Assembly: GCF_041080625.1 (NCBI RefSeq)
Contig: NZ_CP163518.1
Coordinates: forward strand, 10,409,501-10,473,500
Direction of reading: 5' to 3'
DNA length: 64,000 bases
Source: Streptomyces sp. CG1
GTDB lineage: Bacteria > Actinomycetota > Actinomycetes > Streptomycetales > Streptomycetaceae
Shown here: positions 1 through 8,839 of the stretch, one piece after another
Position numbering within the stretch: the stretch's first letter is position 1
How the letters are laid out: each line of letters starts with the position of its first letter
The notes under the pieces: generated by a model
Seen by the model: only the letters and a program-made list of their open reading frames with translations
Told to the model about the DNA's origin: nothing
The model's database searches: none
Made by a program: the position numbers and the translations under genes

Positions 1-1
1 C

Positions 2-508
2 GGGACCGCCGAGACCCACGACGTCGGCCCGGAGCAGGCCCTGGCCTCGCTGCTGTTGCTGCGGCAGGTACGCGAGCAGCTCGCCGGATGGGAAACCGGC
101 CTGATCGAAACCGCCCGCCACGCGGGTGCCAGCTGGGCCGACCTCGCCCACCCCCTCGGCGTCGCCAGCCGCCAGGCCGCCGAACGCCGCTACCTGCGCG
201 GCCGTCCCGGCCCGGCAGGAACCACCGGCGAACAACGCGTCCAGGCCACCCGCGAGCGCCGCGCCGCCCAACGCACCACCGCCGCTTGGGCCCGTCGCAA
301 CGCAGCCGACCTACGCCGCATCGCCGGCCAGATCACCGCCCTGACCGATCTACCCGCTGAAGCTCGCCTCCCGCTCAGCCAGCTCCACGCGGCCCTCGCC
401 CACGACGACCCCGCCGACCTCATCCACCCCCTCAACGCCACCCGCCCCCACCTCACCACCACTCACCCCGACCTCGCAGCACAACTCGACGCACTCACAG
501 CCCCCTGA
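2..508 (+). CDS. HSP18 transcriptional regulator-like protein, 5' partial
   Basis: The frame is open from the left edge of the window, so the start codon lies outside it. The visible 168 residues resemble the Streptomyces family usually annotated as HSP18 transcriptional regulator. Visible signatures are a helix-turn-helix-like stretch (AGASWADLAHPLGVASRQAAERRYL, here split as AGASWADLAHPLG then VASRQAAERRYL) followed by an Arg/Ala-rich linker and a helical C-terminus. The likely role is control of small heat-shock genes, which fits the three Hsp20 genes further along, but no target is shown by the sequence itself. The family name is from recognition of the motif, not from a search. Confidence 0.72.
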   Translation, partial: GTAETHDVGPEQALASLLLLRQVREQLAGWETGLIETARHAGASWADLAHPLGVASRQAAERRYLRGRPGPAGTTGEQRVQATRERRAAQRTTAAWARRNAADLRRIAGQITALTDLPAEARLPLSQLHAALAHDDPADLIHPLNATRPHLTTTHPDLAAQLDALTAP

Positions 509-863
509 ACCCGCTACCCCAGCGTTGTCTCAAGGCAGACCTGGGTACCGGCACACGCGGAAAGGCACAAGGCTGCCGGTGGACTGGGCGGCAGCCGGAC
601 GCGAGATCACCATCGCCCCAGGCGGGACGAACCGCCTCTTGGCGTTATCGATGTCGCGCTCAACACATCCGCAGACGACGACTGAACAGCCCGGCAACGC
701 CTCTCCGTGACCGCCGTCGCTCCGGGAAGCGGTACGGCCATCGCTGGCGGGGCCAGATCAGGGCCGACATCAGGGCTGTGCAACCAGTGAGGTGGTCGAC
801 GGGGCAGCCCCACCACCCCTCGAAACCGCTGTACGCCGCTGCGTATGCGCCCTTGTCGAGGAC
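509..863. other. Gap without a convincing gene
   Basis: No reading frame here has a credible start, ribosome site and protein character. A GGGTAC sequence at 543-548 resembles a SigB -10 element but has no well-placed -35 partner. Confidence 0.4.
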
Positions 864-887
864 CGTGCAGCGCGATCGCGCTGCACG
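864..887. repeat. 24-bp perfect palindrome centred on GCGATCGC
   Basis: The segment reads CGTGCAGCGCGA then its exact reverse complement. It sits at the 5' side of a nicotinamidase-like gene remnant. A perfect 12-bp arm with no spacer is longer than expected by chance even in GC-rich DNA. It could be a dimer operator, a recombination scar or an accident of decay. Confidence 0.6.
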
Positions 888-1027
888 CGATGCGTGAGGG
901 ATTCCGTACACGCGTACTGCTCGACCACACGGCGGGTGTCGCGGCGGAGTCGACGGAACGGGCACTGGGCGAAATGCGGGCCGCTGGCGTGGAGATGTCC
1001 GGGGAGCCCGTCGTGGCGGCTGGCTGA
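866..1027 (+). pseudogene. C-terminal remnant of an isochorismatase/nicotinamidase-family hydrolase
   Basis: The last 50 or so residues match the C-terminal pattern of nicotinamidase-like cysteine hydrolases: a helix ending HAMREGF, a strand RVLLDHTAGV, then the helix STERALGEMRAAGVEM. The catalytic Asp, Lys and Cys of the family would lie upstream and are absent, so this is a non-functional tail of a family member that normally has about 190 residues. No start codon or ribosome site is associated with it. The assignment rests on motif memory and is moderate. Confidence 0.5.
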
Positions 1028-1696
1028 AACGGAGGCGGTAGGAAGGTCGGGACTGCGATCGGCGGCGGAGCTTAGATCCTGAAAAGAATGATTTACCTAG
1101 TGCCTGTTGACTTCTAGTGCTAAATGTGCATTGTGGTTGCTAGACCACAACACCGAAAGAGCCACAAAGTCGGCGAGGACGTCTAGTCGACGGCGTGACT
1201 TGGACAGGATGTGGTTCAGGCCCCCGGCAAGCCGGCGCGATACCGAGGCGACAGTGACGACTGAAGCTTCAGGACACGCGCAGCACTACCGGGGACTGCT
1301 TTTGCCTCGACGCCTTCGCAAGGGGTGGCTGGATCCCACGGTCGAGGCCGTGTCCTCGGACTCTCGTAGGCATGATCATCCTGCCTGTCGATCGCACGCA
1401 CCTGCTCCTGCCCGTCGCTATCCCCCTGCGCTCCGCGACAGCCCGCCATTGTGGCCGCGCCCGCCTGGTCGTGAAACCCCTCGCCCTGGACGGGCGCCGC
1501 CGGAGCGGGGAGGGCCGAGCAGGTGTCTGCCCCGCGGCCGAAACTCGTGACGCGGGCGACAGCGCGCGAACAAACACTGCTACTGGGAAACGGGACCGGG
1601 CGACGTTTCCGGACGCAGGGGAGGTCGACGGACTATGGAAGGGGCGAAGCCGCGGCGTTGGGCCGCATGTATCGCCTCGTCGGTGGTGAGCTGGCG
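1028..1696. other. Long gap, no supported gene; contains one operator-like inverted repeat
   Basis: Frames crossing this stretch are Arg/Pro-rich and look like noncoding translations. The first 120 bases are unusually AT-rich for the window. An inverted repeat TTGTGGT-TGCTAG-ACCACAA lies at 1131-1150. The end of the gap carries the ribosome site of the protease gene. Confidence 0.4.
1131..1150. promoter_or_regulatory. Operator-like inverted repeat TTGTGGT-N6-ACCACAA
   Basis: Two perfect 7-bp arms are separated by 6 bp inside a locally AT-rich patch. The spacing fits one turn for a dimeric repressor. No gene starts immediately downstream, so its target, if any, is unknown. Confidence 0.3.
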
Positions 1697-2854
1697 ATGA
1701 CGGGTTCGATCAGGGTTGGCAGTGTGCGGGGTGTGGCGGTACGCGCGCACTGGAGCGTGCCGTTGGTCATGCTGCTCTTCGCGTATGGCCTGGCTGACCG
1801 GACGCTGCCCGCATACGCGCCCGGCCTGGCACCCATCGCGTACGCGACAGCCGGAGTCGTCGGCGCGCTCCTGTTGCTCCTCAGCCTGGTGGTGCATGAG
1901 ACGGCGCACGCTCTCATGGCCCGCCGGGCCGGGGTGCCGGTGCGGGACATAACCCTGTGGGCGCTGGGCGGAGTGACCCAGATGGACCTGCCGACCAGGG
2001 CCCGGACGGCGTTCGTGGTCGCCGCCAGCGGGCCGCTCGCCAGCCTGCTGCTCGGCGGGATCTCCATCGGCGCCGCGGTAGGACTTCACGCGATGCTCGA
2101 CTGGCGGCTCCCCATCGCTGTCCTGGGCTGGCTCGGCGGTACGAACGTGCTGCTGGGCGTCTTCAACCTGCTGCCTGCCGCTCCACTCGACGGAGGCCGA
2201 GTGCTCCAAGCCGCGCTGTGGTGGCGTACCGGCGACCGCGAACGGGCCCAGCGTGCGGCCGGTCGCAGCGGACAGATCATCGGCATGGCCCTGGCCGTGG
2301 TCGGATGGCTCGCGTTCGTCAGGGGTGTGACGGGCGGACTGTGGCTGATGCTCGTCGCACTTTTCGTGGTGAGCGCGGCGGCAGCCGAACGGCGGTGGGC
2401 CGAGCTGTCCTTGGCCCTGCGCGGGCTGCGGGTCGCGGATGCGATGACCAGTCCGGTGGACACCGGCCCCGACTGGCTGACCGTGGACCGTTTCCTTGCC
2501 GACGTGGCCGCCCGGACACGGCATTCGGTGCTGCCACTGCTGGACTTCGAGGGCCGACCCAGCGGGGTCGTCCACCTGCGCAGACTGACCATGGGGCCTT
2601 CCGGTGAACAGCGGGCGCGACCTGTACGGGACCTGGCGACGCCCGTCTCCCGGTGCACCATCGCCGCACCGGATGAGCCTCTCACTGCCGTATTGGCCCG
2701 GCTCGGCACCGGTGATGGTCTGCCCGTCTTGGTTATGGAAGATGGCCGCCTCAAGGGCATCATTACCGCACACGACATACAACGCCTCTACCGGCGACAC
2801 CGAGGGACGGCAGCACGGGGAGGAGCGGCGGGACGCCAGGGGATCGCCACGTAG
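1697..2854 (+). CDS. Site-2 protease family M50 zinc metalloprotease with CBS domains
   Basis: This 385-residue membrane protein has the intramembrane protease signatures: HETAH (HExxH zinc motif) in an early hydrophobic segment and NLLPAAPLDGGR (the NPDG-like motif supplying the third zinc ligand). About six membrane helices precede a cytosolic C-terminal half with two CBS-like repeats, around residues 250-310 and 315-375, which in related proteins bind adenine nucleotides and control activity. The family cuts membrane proteins such as anti-sigma factors. The ATG at 1697 was chosen because the protein begins MTGSIRVGSVRGV, as in relatives, and GGTGGTGAG precedes it; the frame is open further upstream but that part lacks protein character. 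The gene stands alone. Its substrate cannot be inferred. Confidence 0.93.
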   Translation: MTGSIRVGSVRGVAVRAHWSVPLVMLLFAYGLADRTLPAYAPGLAPIAYATAGVVGALLLLLSLVVHETAHALMARRAGVPVRDITLWALGGVTQMDLPTRARTAFVVAASGPLASLLLGGISIGAAVGLHAMLDWRLPIAVLGWLGGTNVLLGVFNLLPAAPLDGGRVLQAALWWRTGDRERAQRAAGRSGQIIGMALAVVGWLAFVRGVTGGLWLMLVALFVVSAAAAERRWAELSLALRGLRVADAMTSPVDTGPDWLTVDRFLADVAARTRHSVLPLLDFEGRPSGVVHLRRLTMGPSGEQRARPVRDLATPVSRCTIAAPDEPLTAVLARLGTGDGLPVLVMEDGRLKGIITAHDIQRLYRRHRGTAARGGAAGRQGIAT

Positions 2855-3085
2855 CGCACCGTCGGCGAGCAAGGTGTTACGGGACGTTCGTGCTGCGGCT
2901 CGATCATCTCGGTGCTGACAGTACGGCCCCGGGGAGCATGGCGATGAAGTCCCGGGGCCGCTTGCACCGGCCGGTTCACCGATGGGAGGGGCGGACCTGG
3001 CTTGCACGAGGGGGCAGGCTCCGGACCGCAGACATGCCTGACCAGTGTCAATCGTCGAACGGGCACAGTCCGGCAGCGACACGGA

Positions 3086-3425
3086 TTAATCAATGCCCAG
3101 CCGAGCAGGCGTCGGCGATCTTGCCTGCATCAGAAACATGGTGTCGGCGCCAGCGAGCGATAGCGTCGGCCGCATCATCGGAGGGATCCCAGCCAAGACC
3201 AGACGTCCCCGGGCATCGGCCGCCTGCCTGCTCAACCGCTCGCTCAGCCCCGACGAGTCGAGGAAGCCCACTTCACTGAGAAGCAGCACGGAACTCGGGG
3301 CTGGCCAGGTAGTCCATGCCCCCGCTCACCGCGGCGACCACGCGTCCATCCACTCTGTCCAGCTTCGTGACTGCCACTGCCACTGCCACTGTCGCGCCTG
3401 CGACCACCGCATCCTCGGTTGTCAT
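3086..3425 (-). pseudogene. Broken STAS-domain anti-sigma factor antagonist
   Basis: Reading leftward from an ATG at 3425, about 50 residues resemble the first half of a STAS domain (GRVVAAVSGGMDYLASPEF, matching the VAVSGELD pattern), then a stop. The second half resumes in another frame as SEVGFLDSSGLSERL, containing the DSSGL phosphorylation-site motif, and RGRLVLAG. The two halves together are shorter than a normal 110-residue domain, so a small deletion or frameshift destroyed the gene. A tandem TGCCAC hexamer at 3371-3388 encodes an Ala-Val stretch near the start. Confidence 0.6.
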
Positions 3426-3565
3426 GCCAAGCGGCCCACGGCGATGTCAACTGGCTCTTCCGAGTGACCGAGTGCACCTGAACGCCCCTGTGTGGCAGCC
3501 ATTCCGAGGTACAGGAGGCGAGACATGATGGAGGTACGGATGCGTTCTGTGAGGAGGCGTACGGC

Positions 3566-4407
3566 ATGGCGCGGTCGGGCCCGGCGGCACCGCAGGAGTA
3601 GCGGGCGGCAAGGCGCGGTTCGACGACATCTACAACCAGCAGGACCCTCGCGCGTACTTCACGCGGCTGGCCCCGCTGGAGTACGAGATCCCGCACCACG
3701 CCCAGACGGTCTTCCGGGAGGCGGCCGCCGAACGGGCCGCTCTCGACGACGGCCACCCACACAGGCCGGCGGTGCTGGACGTGTGCTGCTCCTACGGGAT
3801 CAACGCCGCGCTGCTCAACCACGACGTCACGCTGGCGGAGCTCTATGGGCGGTACACGTCCCCGGCTCACCAGAAGATGTCGGCGCCGGAACTCGCCGCA
3901 CGAGACAAGGAGTTCTATGCCGAGCGCCGCCGACCGGACACCGTCCCGGTGTTCGGCCTGGACGTCGCCGCACCCGCCGTGCACTCCGCGCTCGAGGTGG
4001 GCCTCCTGGACGCCGGCTTCACCGACAACCTGGAACAATGCTCGCCCAGCCCCCGGCTGAGCCGCGCGCTCGCCGAGGTAGGCCTCATCACGCTCACCGG
4101 CGGCAGCAGCTACATCACCGCCACGACGTTCACGGCACTGCTGAACGGCGCCCGGAGACCGGTGTGGGTCAGCGCGTCCGTCCTGCGGACGGTCTCGTAC
4201 CACCCGATCGTCCAGGCATTGGCTGCGCACGGACTGAGGACCACCGTCGATGCCTCCCGCACCTATCCACAGCGCCTCTTCACCGGCGAGAGTGAACGGC
4301 GGTACGCGATCGCGGCGGTACGGGCGCTGGGACATGATCCTGCCGGGCGCGAGGAGAACGGCCGGTTCCACAGCCTGCACTATGAGTCCCGACCCGATAC
4401 ACCGTGA
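3566..4407 (+). CDS. SAM-dependent methyltransferase-like protein, start unresolved
   Basis: From about 3601 the frame ending at 4407 reads as a continuous protein: ARFDDIYNQQDPRAYF, then LEYEIPHHAQ, then VLDVCCSYGINAALL, which resembles a Rossmann methyltransferase motif I. It then runs through GLITLTGGSSYIT to the C-terminus. I recall Streptomyces proteins with this organisation annotated as hypothetical or methyltransferase-like. No ATG or GTG opens the frame before 3772. An ATG at 3566 lies in the next frame over and stops after 11 codons, so a frameshift just after the start is likely, either real or a sequence error. If expressed from the GTG at 3772 it would be a 211-residue truncated protein. 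The substrate is unknown. Confidence 0.6.
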
Positions 4408-4635
4408 GCAGGCAATGCTACGGTTCCGGTAGGCGAAGTGCGGCGTCGGAACGCTTCGCCAGTCACTGCGGTGGCCCTGAGGCGCGAGTACCGGAACGCA
4501 TCCGGTCGAGGTTGAGCGCCCTGTGGCACCGCGTTGCACATCAGCCGGGCTGAACCGGCTCCTGGTCGTCTCGCGGGTCGCCGACGTGCCTGTGCTCACC
4601 CTCGCCGGGGCTGATCTTGCGAGAGGAAGTACATC

Positions 4636-5493
4636 ATGACCACTCTGGTCATCGGAGCCCGAGGTGGCGTCGGTCGCCATGTCGTCGACCAGCTGCTCGC
4701 TGTCGGCGAACCCGTTCGTGCCTCGGTGCGCGATCCTCGGGCTGGAGCCGAGCTGCCGGCCGCGGCCGAAGTCGTGACCGCCGACCTCACCCGGCTCGAC
4801 ACGCTGCGCCCCGCACTCGACGGCGTGCGCCGGGTGTTTCTCTACGCCCCGCCGGCCAGCGCCGAAGGCTTTGCCACGGTGGCCGCCGAGGCGGGCCTTG
4901 AACGCGTTGTGCTGCTCTCCTCCGGCAGTGTTCTGCTGCCGGGCATGGAGCACAACGCGATCGCCCAGGAGCACCGTGCGGTCGAGGACGCACTGTCAGC
5001 CGCCGGCCTGCCCTGGACGCCGGTGCGGCCCCTGGTCCTGGCAAGTAATAGCCTGCGCTGGGCGGAGTCGATCAGGTCGAGCGGCACGGTACGGCTGGTC
5101 CACCCCGACGCCGTCACGGCGCCGGTCCACGAACGCGACGTCGCCGCCGTCGCGGTCACGGCACTGGGTATCGGCGCCGAGGACGCGGTGGCGACCGATC
5201 CATCGAGCGCGGCCGTGCTGACCGGACCCGAACTGATCTCACAGCGCCGCCAGGTGGAACAGATCGGGCAGACGATCGGCAGGACTCTGCGTATCGAGCA
5301 ACTGTCCCCGGACCAGGCCCGCGAGCACTACAGTCGCTCTTCCGATCCGGCAACTGTCGAGGCGATCTTGCAGTTCCTTTCCCTGGCCGCCACCGGTGGG
5401 TCACCGTGTACGCCGACCGTGCGGCGTGTGCTGGGCCGGCCCGGCCACAGCTTCGCGCGGTGGGCCCGCGACCACGCAAAGGACTTCGGCTGA
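4636..5493 (+). CDS. NAD(P)-binding NmrA-family oxidoreductase
   Basis: This 285-residue protein starts with a Rossmann nucleotide-binding loop, VIGARGGVGRHVVDQLL, matching the GxxGxxG pattern of atypical short-chain dehydrogenases. The central VVLLSSGS and LRPLV-type segments (here PWTPVRPLVLASN) and the HERDVAAVAV region are typical of NmrA/azoreductase-like proteins that bind NAD(P) and act as redox sensors or reductases. The classical YxxxK catalytic pair is not evident, so a sensor or quinone/azo reductase role is possible. GAGAGGAAG precedes the ATG. It appears to be a single-gene unit. Confidence 0.88.
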   Translation: MTTLVIGARGGVGRHVVDQLLAVGEPVRASVRDPRAGAELPAAAEVVTADLTRLDTLRPALDGVRRVFLYAPPASAEGFATVAAEAGLERVVLLSSGSVLLPGMEHNAIAQEHRAVEDALSAAGLPWTPVRPLVLASNSLRWAESIRSSGTVRLVHPDAVTAPVHERDVAAVAVTALGIGAEDAVATDPSSAAVLTGPELISQRRQVEQIGQTIGRTLRIEQLSPDQAREHYSRSSDPATVEAILQFLSLAATGGSPCTPTVRRVLGRPGHSFARWARDHAKDFG

Positions 5494-5738
5494 GGACCCA
5501 CGGCCGCTGAACCCCCAGGTCGCGGGCCTGCGACAGCGATCAGCACCTCTCCTGTGCGGTGCCAGGGCCGGGGGTTCGGCACCGGGCCACGGCTGCGCCA
5601 CGGCCCGGTGGCCTGCGGCGGTCAGCCTTTCCCTGTCACGAACCGGCGCTGGTCAAGGTCAGTGGCAACCGGCCAAGGTGACACAGGAAAGGGACAGCGG
5701 GAGCTGAATGCACGCTGTCGGCAGTTTTCTCGCTTACG

Positions 5739-6206
5739 TTGTTCAGCGATCGACCACGCCGACAGACAGTGGTCACTCTCCGGGGTCGCAAGCGCCACAT
5801 CGGCGTCGACACCCTCGGCCTGCTGCTGGCCGTCTGGGTGACTGCGGCGAGCGTCTCCGACAACACCGGCGGCATCCATCTGCTCTCCCAGATCTCCGCC
5901 GCAACCCCTCGAGTGACCAAGGCGTGGGCTGACACCGGCTATCGAACGAAAGCCATCGACCACGGCGCCCGCCTCGGAATCGACGTCGAAGTCGTACAAC
6001 GCGACGCCGGCGCCAAGGGGTTCAAGGTGATCCCCCGACGTTGGGTTGTCGAGCGGACCTCCGGCTGGCTGATGTACCACCGCCGTCTCGCACGCGACTA
6101 CGGGACTCACTCCCACCGCTCCGAAGCCATAATCCACGTTGCGGTGATCGACCTGATAAGCCGACGACTCACGAGCGAATCCACTCCGAAATGGCGCGAC
6201 ACCTGA
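5739..6206 (+). mobile_element. IS5-type transposase remnant, C-terminal half
   Basis: The translation GRKRHIGVDTLGLLLAVWVTAASV, an internal ADTGYRTKAIDHGARLG segment and PRRWVVERTSGWLMYHRRLARDY carry two of the DDE transposase blocks of the IS5 group: the first Asp in VDTLG and the Glu in VVERT. The N-terminal DNA-binding part and first catalytic block are missing or degraded. The last residues (RRLTSEST) run to a normal-looking end. I could not define terminal inverted repeats, so this is a dead fragment and not a mobile unit. Confidence 0.8.
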
Positions 6207-6333
6207 ACCTCGAACCAAACAACCCCTCCGGGACAAAACACTCTTTTGGAACTCTTGCATCTGGTCATTCATGAGAAGCACGGGCCGCGTACCCCGAGAG
6301 TGCACCTCGCACAGGGTCCGTCGGCGGTGTGGC

Positions 6334-7497
6334 TCAGGACTGCCCCTGCGTCCCGTGCTGCCCCTGGGAATTACCGTTGAAGAGGTCGATGAGTCCGAAC
6401 GGTGCGCAATCACCGAGGCAGAGGTCCAGAATCTCGTGCGCGTCCGAGTAGAAGGCCTCGCTGCGCGAGTACATCGCTTCTTCGTAGGCGGTGAGTGCCG
6501 CTTCGATGTCGTCGGGGTGCGCGGCGATCGCCTTGGCGAGTTCGGCGCCGTCGAACATCGCCAGGTTCGCGCCGTCGCCGGACGGCGGCATCAAGTGCGC
6601 GGCATCGCCGAGGAGCGCCACCCCGGGCACGCGGTCCCATCGGTGTCCGTCCGGGAGTGTGTGGATCATGCGCACCACCGGGGCGGTCTCGCCGTCGGCG
6701 GTCAGCGCGGTGAGTTCCGGTGCCCACCCGTCGAATTCGGCCGCGACCCGAGCAGTCGCGGCGGCGGCGTTGGTGAAGTCGATGCCGGCGATCCACTCAG
6801 CGGGGCGGTTCAGTTCGACGTACGTGTGAAGGATGTTCCCCGCCTCTCGGTGCGCGACGATCCCCTTCCCCGGGGTCAGCGCGTACATTGCGCCATCACC
6901 GACCGCCTTGGCCGTCGCGGGGTGCCGCTCGTCGGCGTCGTAGAGGTAGGTCTCGATGAACGTCGTGCCGGTGTACTCGGGGGTGGCGTCGGAGAGCAGC
7001 GAGCGGATCTTCGACCAGGCGCCGTCGGCGCCGACGAGGAGGCTGCTGGTCACGGTTGATCCGTCGGCGAAGGTCAGCTCGTGCCGGCCGTCACCGAGGG
7101 ACTGGACACCGGTGACCTTGCGTCCCCACTGCACCGTCTGGTCGGGCAGGGAGTCGAGCAGGATCCGACGCAGGTCTCCGCGGAGTACTTCGGGACGCCG
7201 CGCTGTGCCGTCGTCGGGGTCGTCGTGCAACACCTCGCCGTGCTGGTCAAGCACGCGCAACGCCTCGGCGCCTTCGTGGATGATCGCGCGGAACTCGTCG
7301 GTGAGGCCGGCGTCCGCGAGCGCGCGCTGCCCGTCTTCCTCGTGAATATCCAGCTGGCCTCCCTGCGTGCGGGAGTTGGCCGAGGGCTCGGCCTCATAGA
7401 CCCACGCGGAGATGCCTCGGACGTGCAGGACCCGGGCGAGGGTCAGGCCGCCTAGGCCTGCGCCGACGATGGCGATCGGAGGGTGGCTGGTATTCAT
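6334..7497 (-). CDS. FAD-dependent monooxygenase, TetX-like
   Basis: This 387-residue flavoprotein has the three hallmarks of class A flavin monooxygenases: an N-terminal GAGLGGLTLA dinucleotide loop, the LVGADGAWSKIR motif (DG motif), and LLGDAAHLMPPSGDGAN (GD motif) with a helix after it. The GGQLDIHEEDGQRAL segment and overall length resemble the tetracycline-inactivating TetX group, but substrate cannot be told from the sequence. The ATG at 7497 starts MNTSHPPIAIVG and is preferred to earlier in-frame starts that add non-conserved sequence. The gene is divergent from a TetR repressor 118 bp away, with twin operators between, so it is probably induced by a small-molecule ligand of that repressor. 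Confidence 0.92.
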   Translation of the reverse strand: MNTSHPPIAIVGAGLGGLTLARVLHVRGISAWVYEAEPSANSRTQGGQLDIHEEDGQRALADAGLTDEFRAIIHEGAEALRVLDQHGEVLHDDPDDGTARRPEVLRGDLRRILLDSLPDQTVQWGRKVTGVQSLGDGRHELTFADGSTVTSSLLVGADGAWSKIRSLLSDATPEYTGTTFIETYLYDADERHPATAKAVGDGAMYALTPGKGIVAHREAGNILHTYVELNRPAEWIAGIDFTNAAAATARVAAEFDGWAPELTALTADGETAPVVRMIHTLPDGHRWDRVPGVALLGDAAHLMPPSGDGANLAMFDGAELAKAIAAHPDDIEAALTAYEEAMYSRSEAFYSDAHEILDLCLGDCAPFGLIDLFNGNSQGQHGTQGQS

Positions 7498-7556
7498 GGG
7501 CTTCCTGTCGTTCCTCTGCGGGCAGAGCGCCGGGCATCTGCCCGGGACACCCCATA

Positions 7557-7595
7557 TGGACCGACGTTCCATAAGTAGAATGGAACACGGTTCCA
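7557..7595. promoter_or_regulatory. Twin TetR operators between monooxygenase and repressor
   Basis: Two 15-bp inverted repeats lie here: TGGACC-GAC-GTTCCA at 7557-7571 (one mismatch) and TGGAAC-ACG-GTTCCA at 7581-7595 (perfect). Both are flanked by AT, giving the core ATGGAAC-N3-GTTCCAT. Their centres are 24 bp apart. Position between the divergent starts at 7497 and 7616 makes them the likely binding sites of the adjacent TetR protein for joint control of both genes. Confidence 0.65.
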
Positions 7596-7615
7596 TACCG
7601 TGTCAAAATAAGGTC

Positions 7616-8308
7616 ATGCCACGGACACGAGGAAGAGCACCCGCTGAGGGGCGTGCCGATGCCCTCTCACGAGAGGTAGTCGTCTGCGCGGCCGTCGCGC
7701 TGCTGGACGAACGCGGAGAGCGGGGACTCACCTTCCGGCTGCTGGCCGAACAGCTGAACACCGGACCCGGCGCCCTGTACTGGCACGTGGCGAGCAAGGA
7801 CGAACTCGTCGCCCTGGCCGCCGATCAGGTGCTCGGCCACGCCCTGGCCACGGCACCGCGCCCCGACGACGGCGTCGGGCTGCGCGCGCTCGCCATCGCC
7901 GTCTTCGACGCCCTTGAACGGCACCCGTGGGCCGCATCTCGCGTCACCGCGCCTGCCACGCTGCCGAACGCGCTGCGCCTGTTCGACCGCATCGGCACCC
8001 TTGCCGCACGAACCGGGCTGCCCGCCGAGCGGCATTTCGCCGTCTCCACCGCGATCTTCTACTACATCACCGGTGTCAGCGCCCAGATCGTCGCCCCGGG
8101 CACCACCGTTGGCGCGACGACCAGCCGCGACGCCTTCCTCGCCCAGACCGCCGAACGCTGGGAGAAGCTCGACTCCGCCGACTACCCCTTCCTGACACGC
8201 ATTACCACGGACCTGCGCGCCCACGATGACCGGGACCAGTTCACTACTGGCCTCGACCTGCTCCTGGACGGCCTGAACACGACCGCAGACCCGCGACCAC
8301 CCGCGTGA
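7616..8308 (+). CDS. TetR-family transcriptional repressor
   Basis: This 230-residue protein has an N-terminal TetR DNA-binding domain: a first helix from SREVVVCAAVALLDERG, then LTFRLLAEQLNTGPGALYWHVASKDELVALAAD, where the helix-turn-helix and the YWHV recognition end are plain. The C-terminal domain of roughly 150 residues is helical and resembles the TetR_C ligand-binding class. It starts 118 bp from the divergent FAD monooxygenase and two palindromes lie between them, so it most likely represses that enzyme and itself until a ligand, perhaps the enzyme's substrate, releases it. The ATG at 7616 is the first methionine in the domain's frame with a purine-rich leader. Confidence 0.92.
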   Translation: MPRTRGRAPAEGRADALSREVVVCAAVALLDERGERGLTFRLLAEQLNTGPGALYWHVASKDELVALAADQVLGHALATAPRPDDGVGLRALAIAVFDALERHPWAASRVTAPATLPNALRLFDRIGTLAARTGLPAERHFAVSTAIFYYITGVSAQIVAPGTTVGATTSRDAFLAQTAERWEKLDSADYPFLTRITTDLRAHDDRDQFTTGLDLLLDGLNTTADPRPPA

Positions 8309-8331
8309 TACCGCGGTCCCCGGCATGCGGG

Positions 8332-8660
8332 TCATGCCGCTGGGGCCTGCTCGTCCTCCAGCACGCTGAAGCCGACGTCGAGGTGGGTGTCGTAGTCCTC
8401 CGAGGTGACCCCTATCTCATGAGCGGAGAAGGCGCCGAACCGGTTGACGTGGCCGTCAGGTAAGGCGAGATCTGGGATAGGTCCAGCTGGTCGATGACCC
8501 AGCCGTCGGCCTGTAGCTGACGCACCACGTCTGGCCTTGCGTATCAGCGTGGATCGTGCCCGGCCGCACCTCGGAAGCGTTCTTCAGGAGGCCCTCGATG
8601 ATGTAGACGGCCTCCGGCAAAGCCGTGACGGTCCACCCAAGGGCCTCATTCGTACCGGGT
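8332..8660 (-). mobile_element. Tn3-family transposase remnant, C-terminal end
   Basis: On the minus strand two frames together look like the end of a Tn3-type transposase: EAVYIIEGLLKNASEVRPG followed by TIHADTQGQ (the family's xDTxG block), then after frameshifts ISPYLT and HVNRFGAFSAHEIGVTSEDY ending shortly after at a stop. The rest of the roughly 1,000-residue transposase is absent. This is evidence of a past Tn3-type insertion, long since degraded. No 38-bp terminal repeats were recognised. Confidence 0.62.
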
Positions 8661-8839
8661 GATTCCCTCAGGCCCTGAGGTAGGGCTGGCACCCCCCAAC
8701 CTCGGGGGCATGCACCGTCGCGGCCAGTCACGTGCTGGATGAAGGCTAGGACCTGCAAGAAAGCCTTCGGCGGACCGAGGTCACCGACCGTCGCCCCGAA
8801 CGGCCCCTGCTCTCCTTGTCCTTCATGGAAGGAACTTCC

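Noticed and set aside
543..548. GGGTAC as a SigB -10 element
   Set aside because: No GNNT lies 14-16 bases upstream and no gene follows.
1580..3082. A 500-codon minus-strand open frame opposite the site-2 protease
   Set aside because: Composition is that of an antisense shadow; the protease on the other strand has all its motifs.
3244..4974. A 576-codon minus-strand open frame
   Set aside because: It overlaps the methyltransferase-like and NmrA genes antisense and has no recognisable domain except the STAS scrap, which belongs to a different frame.
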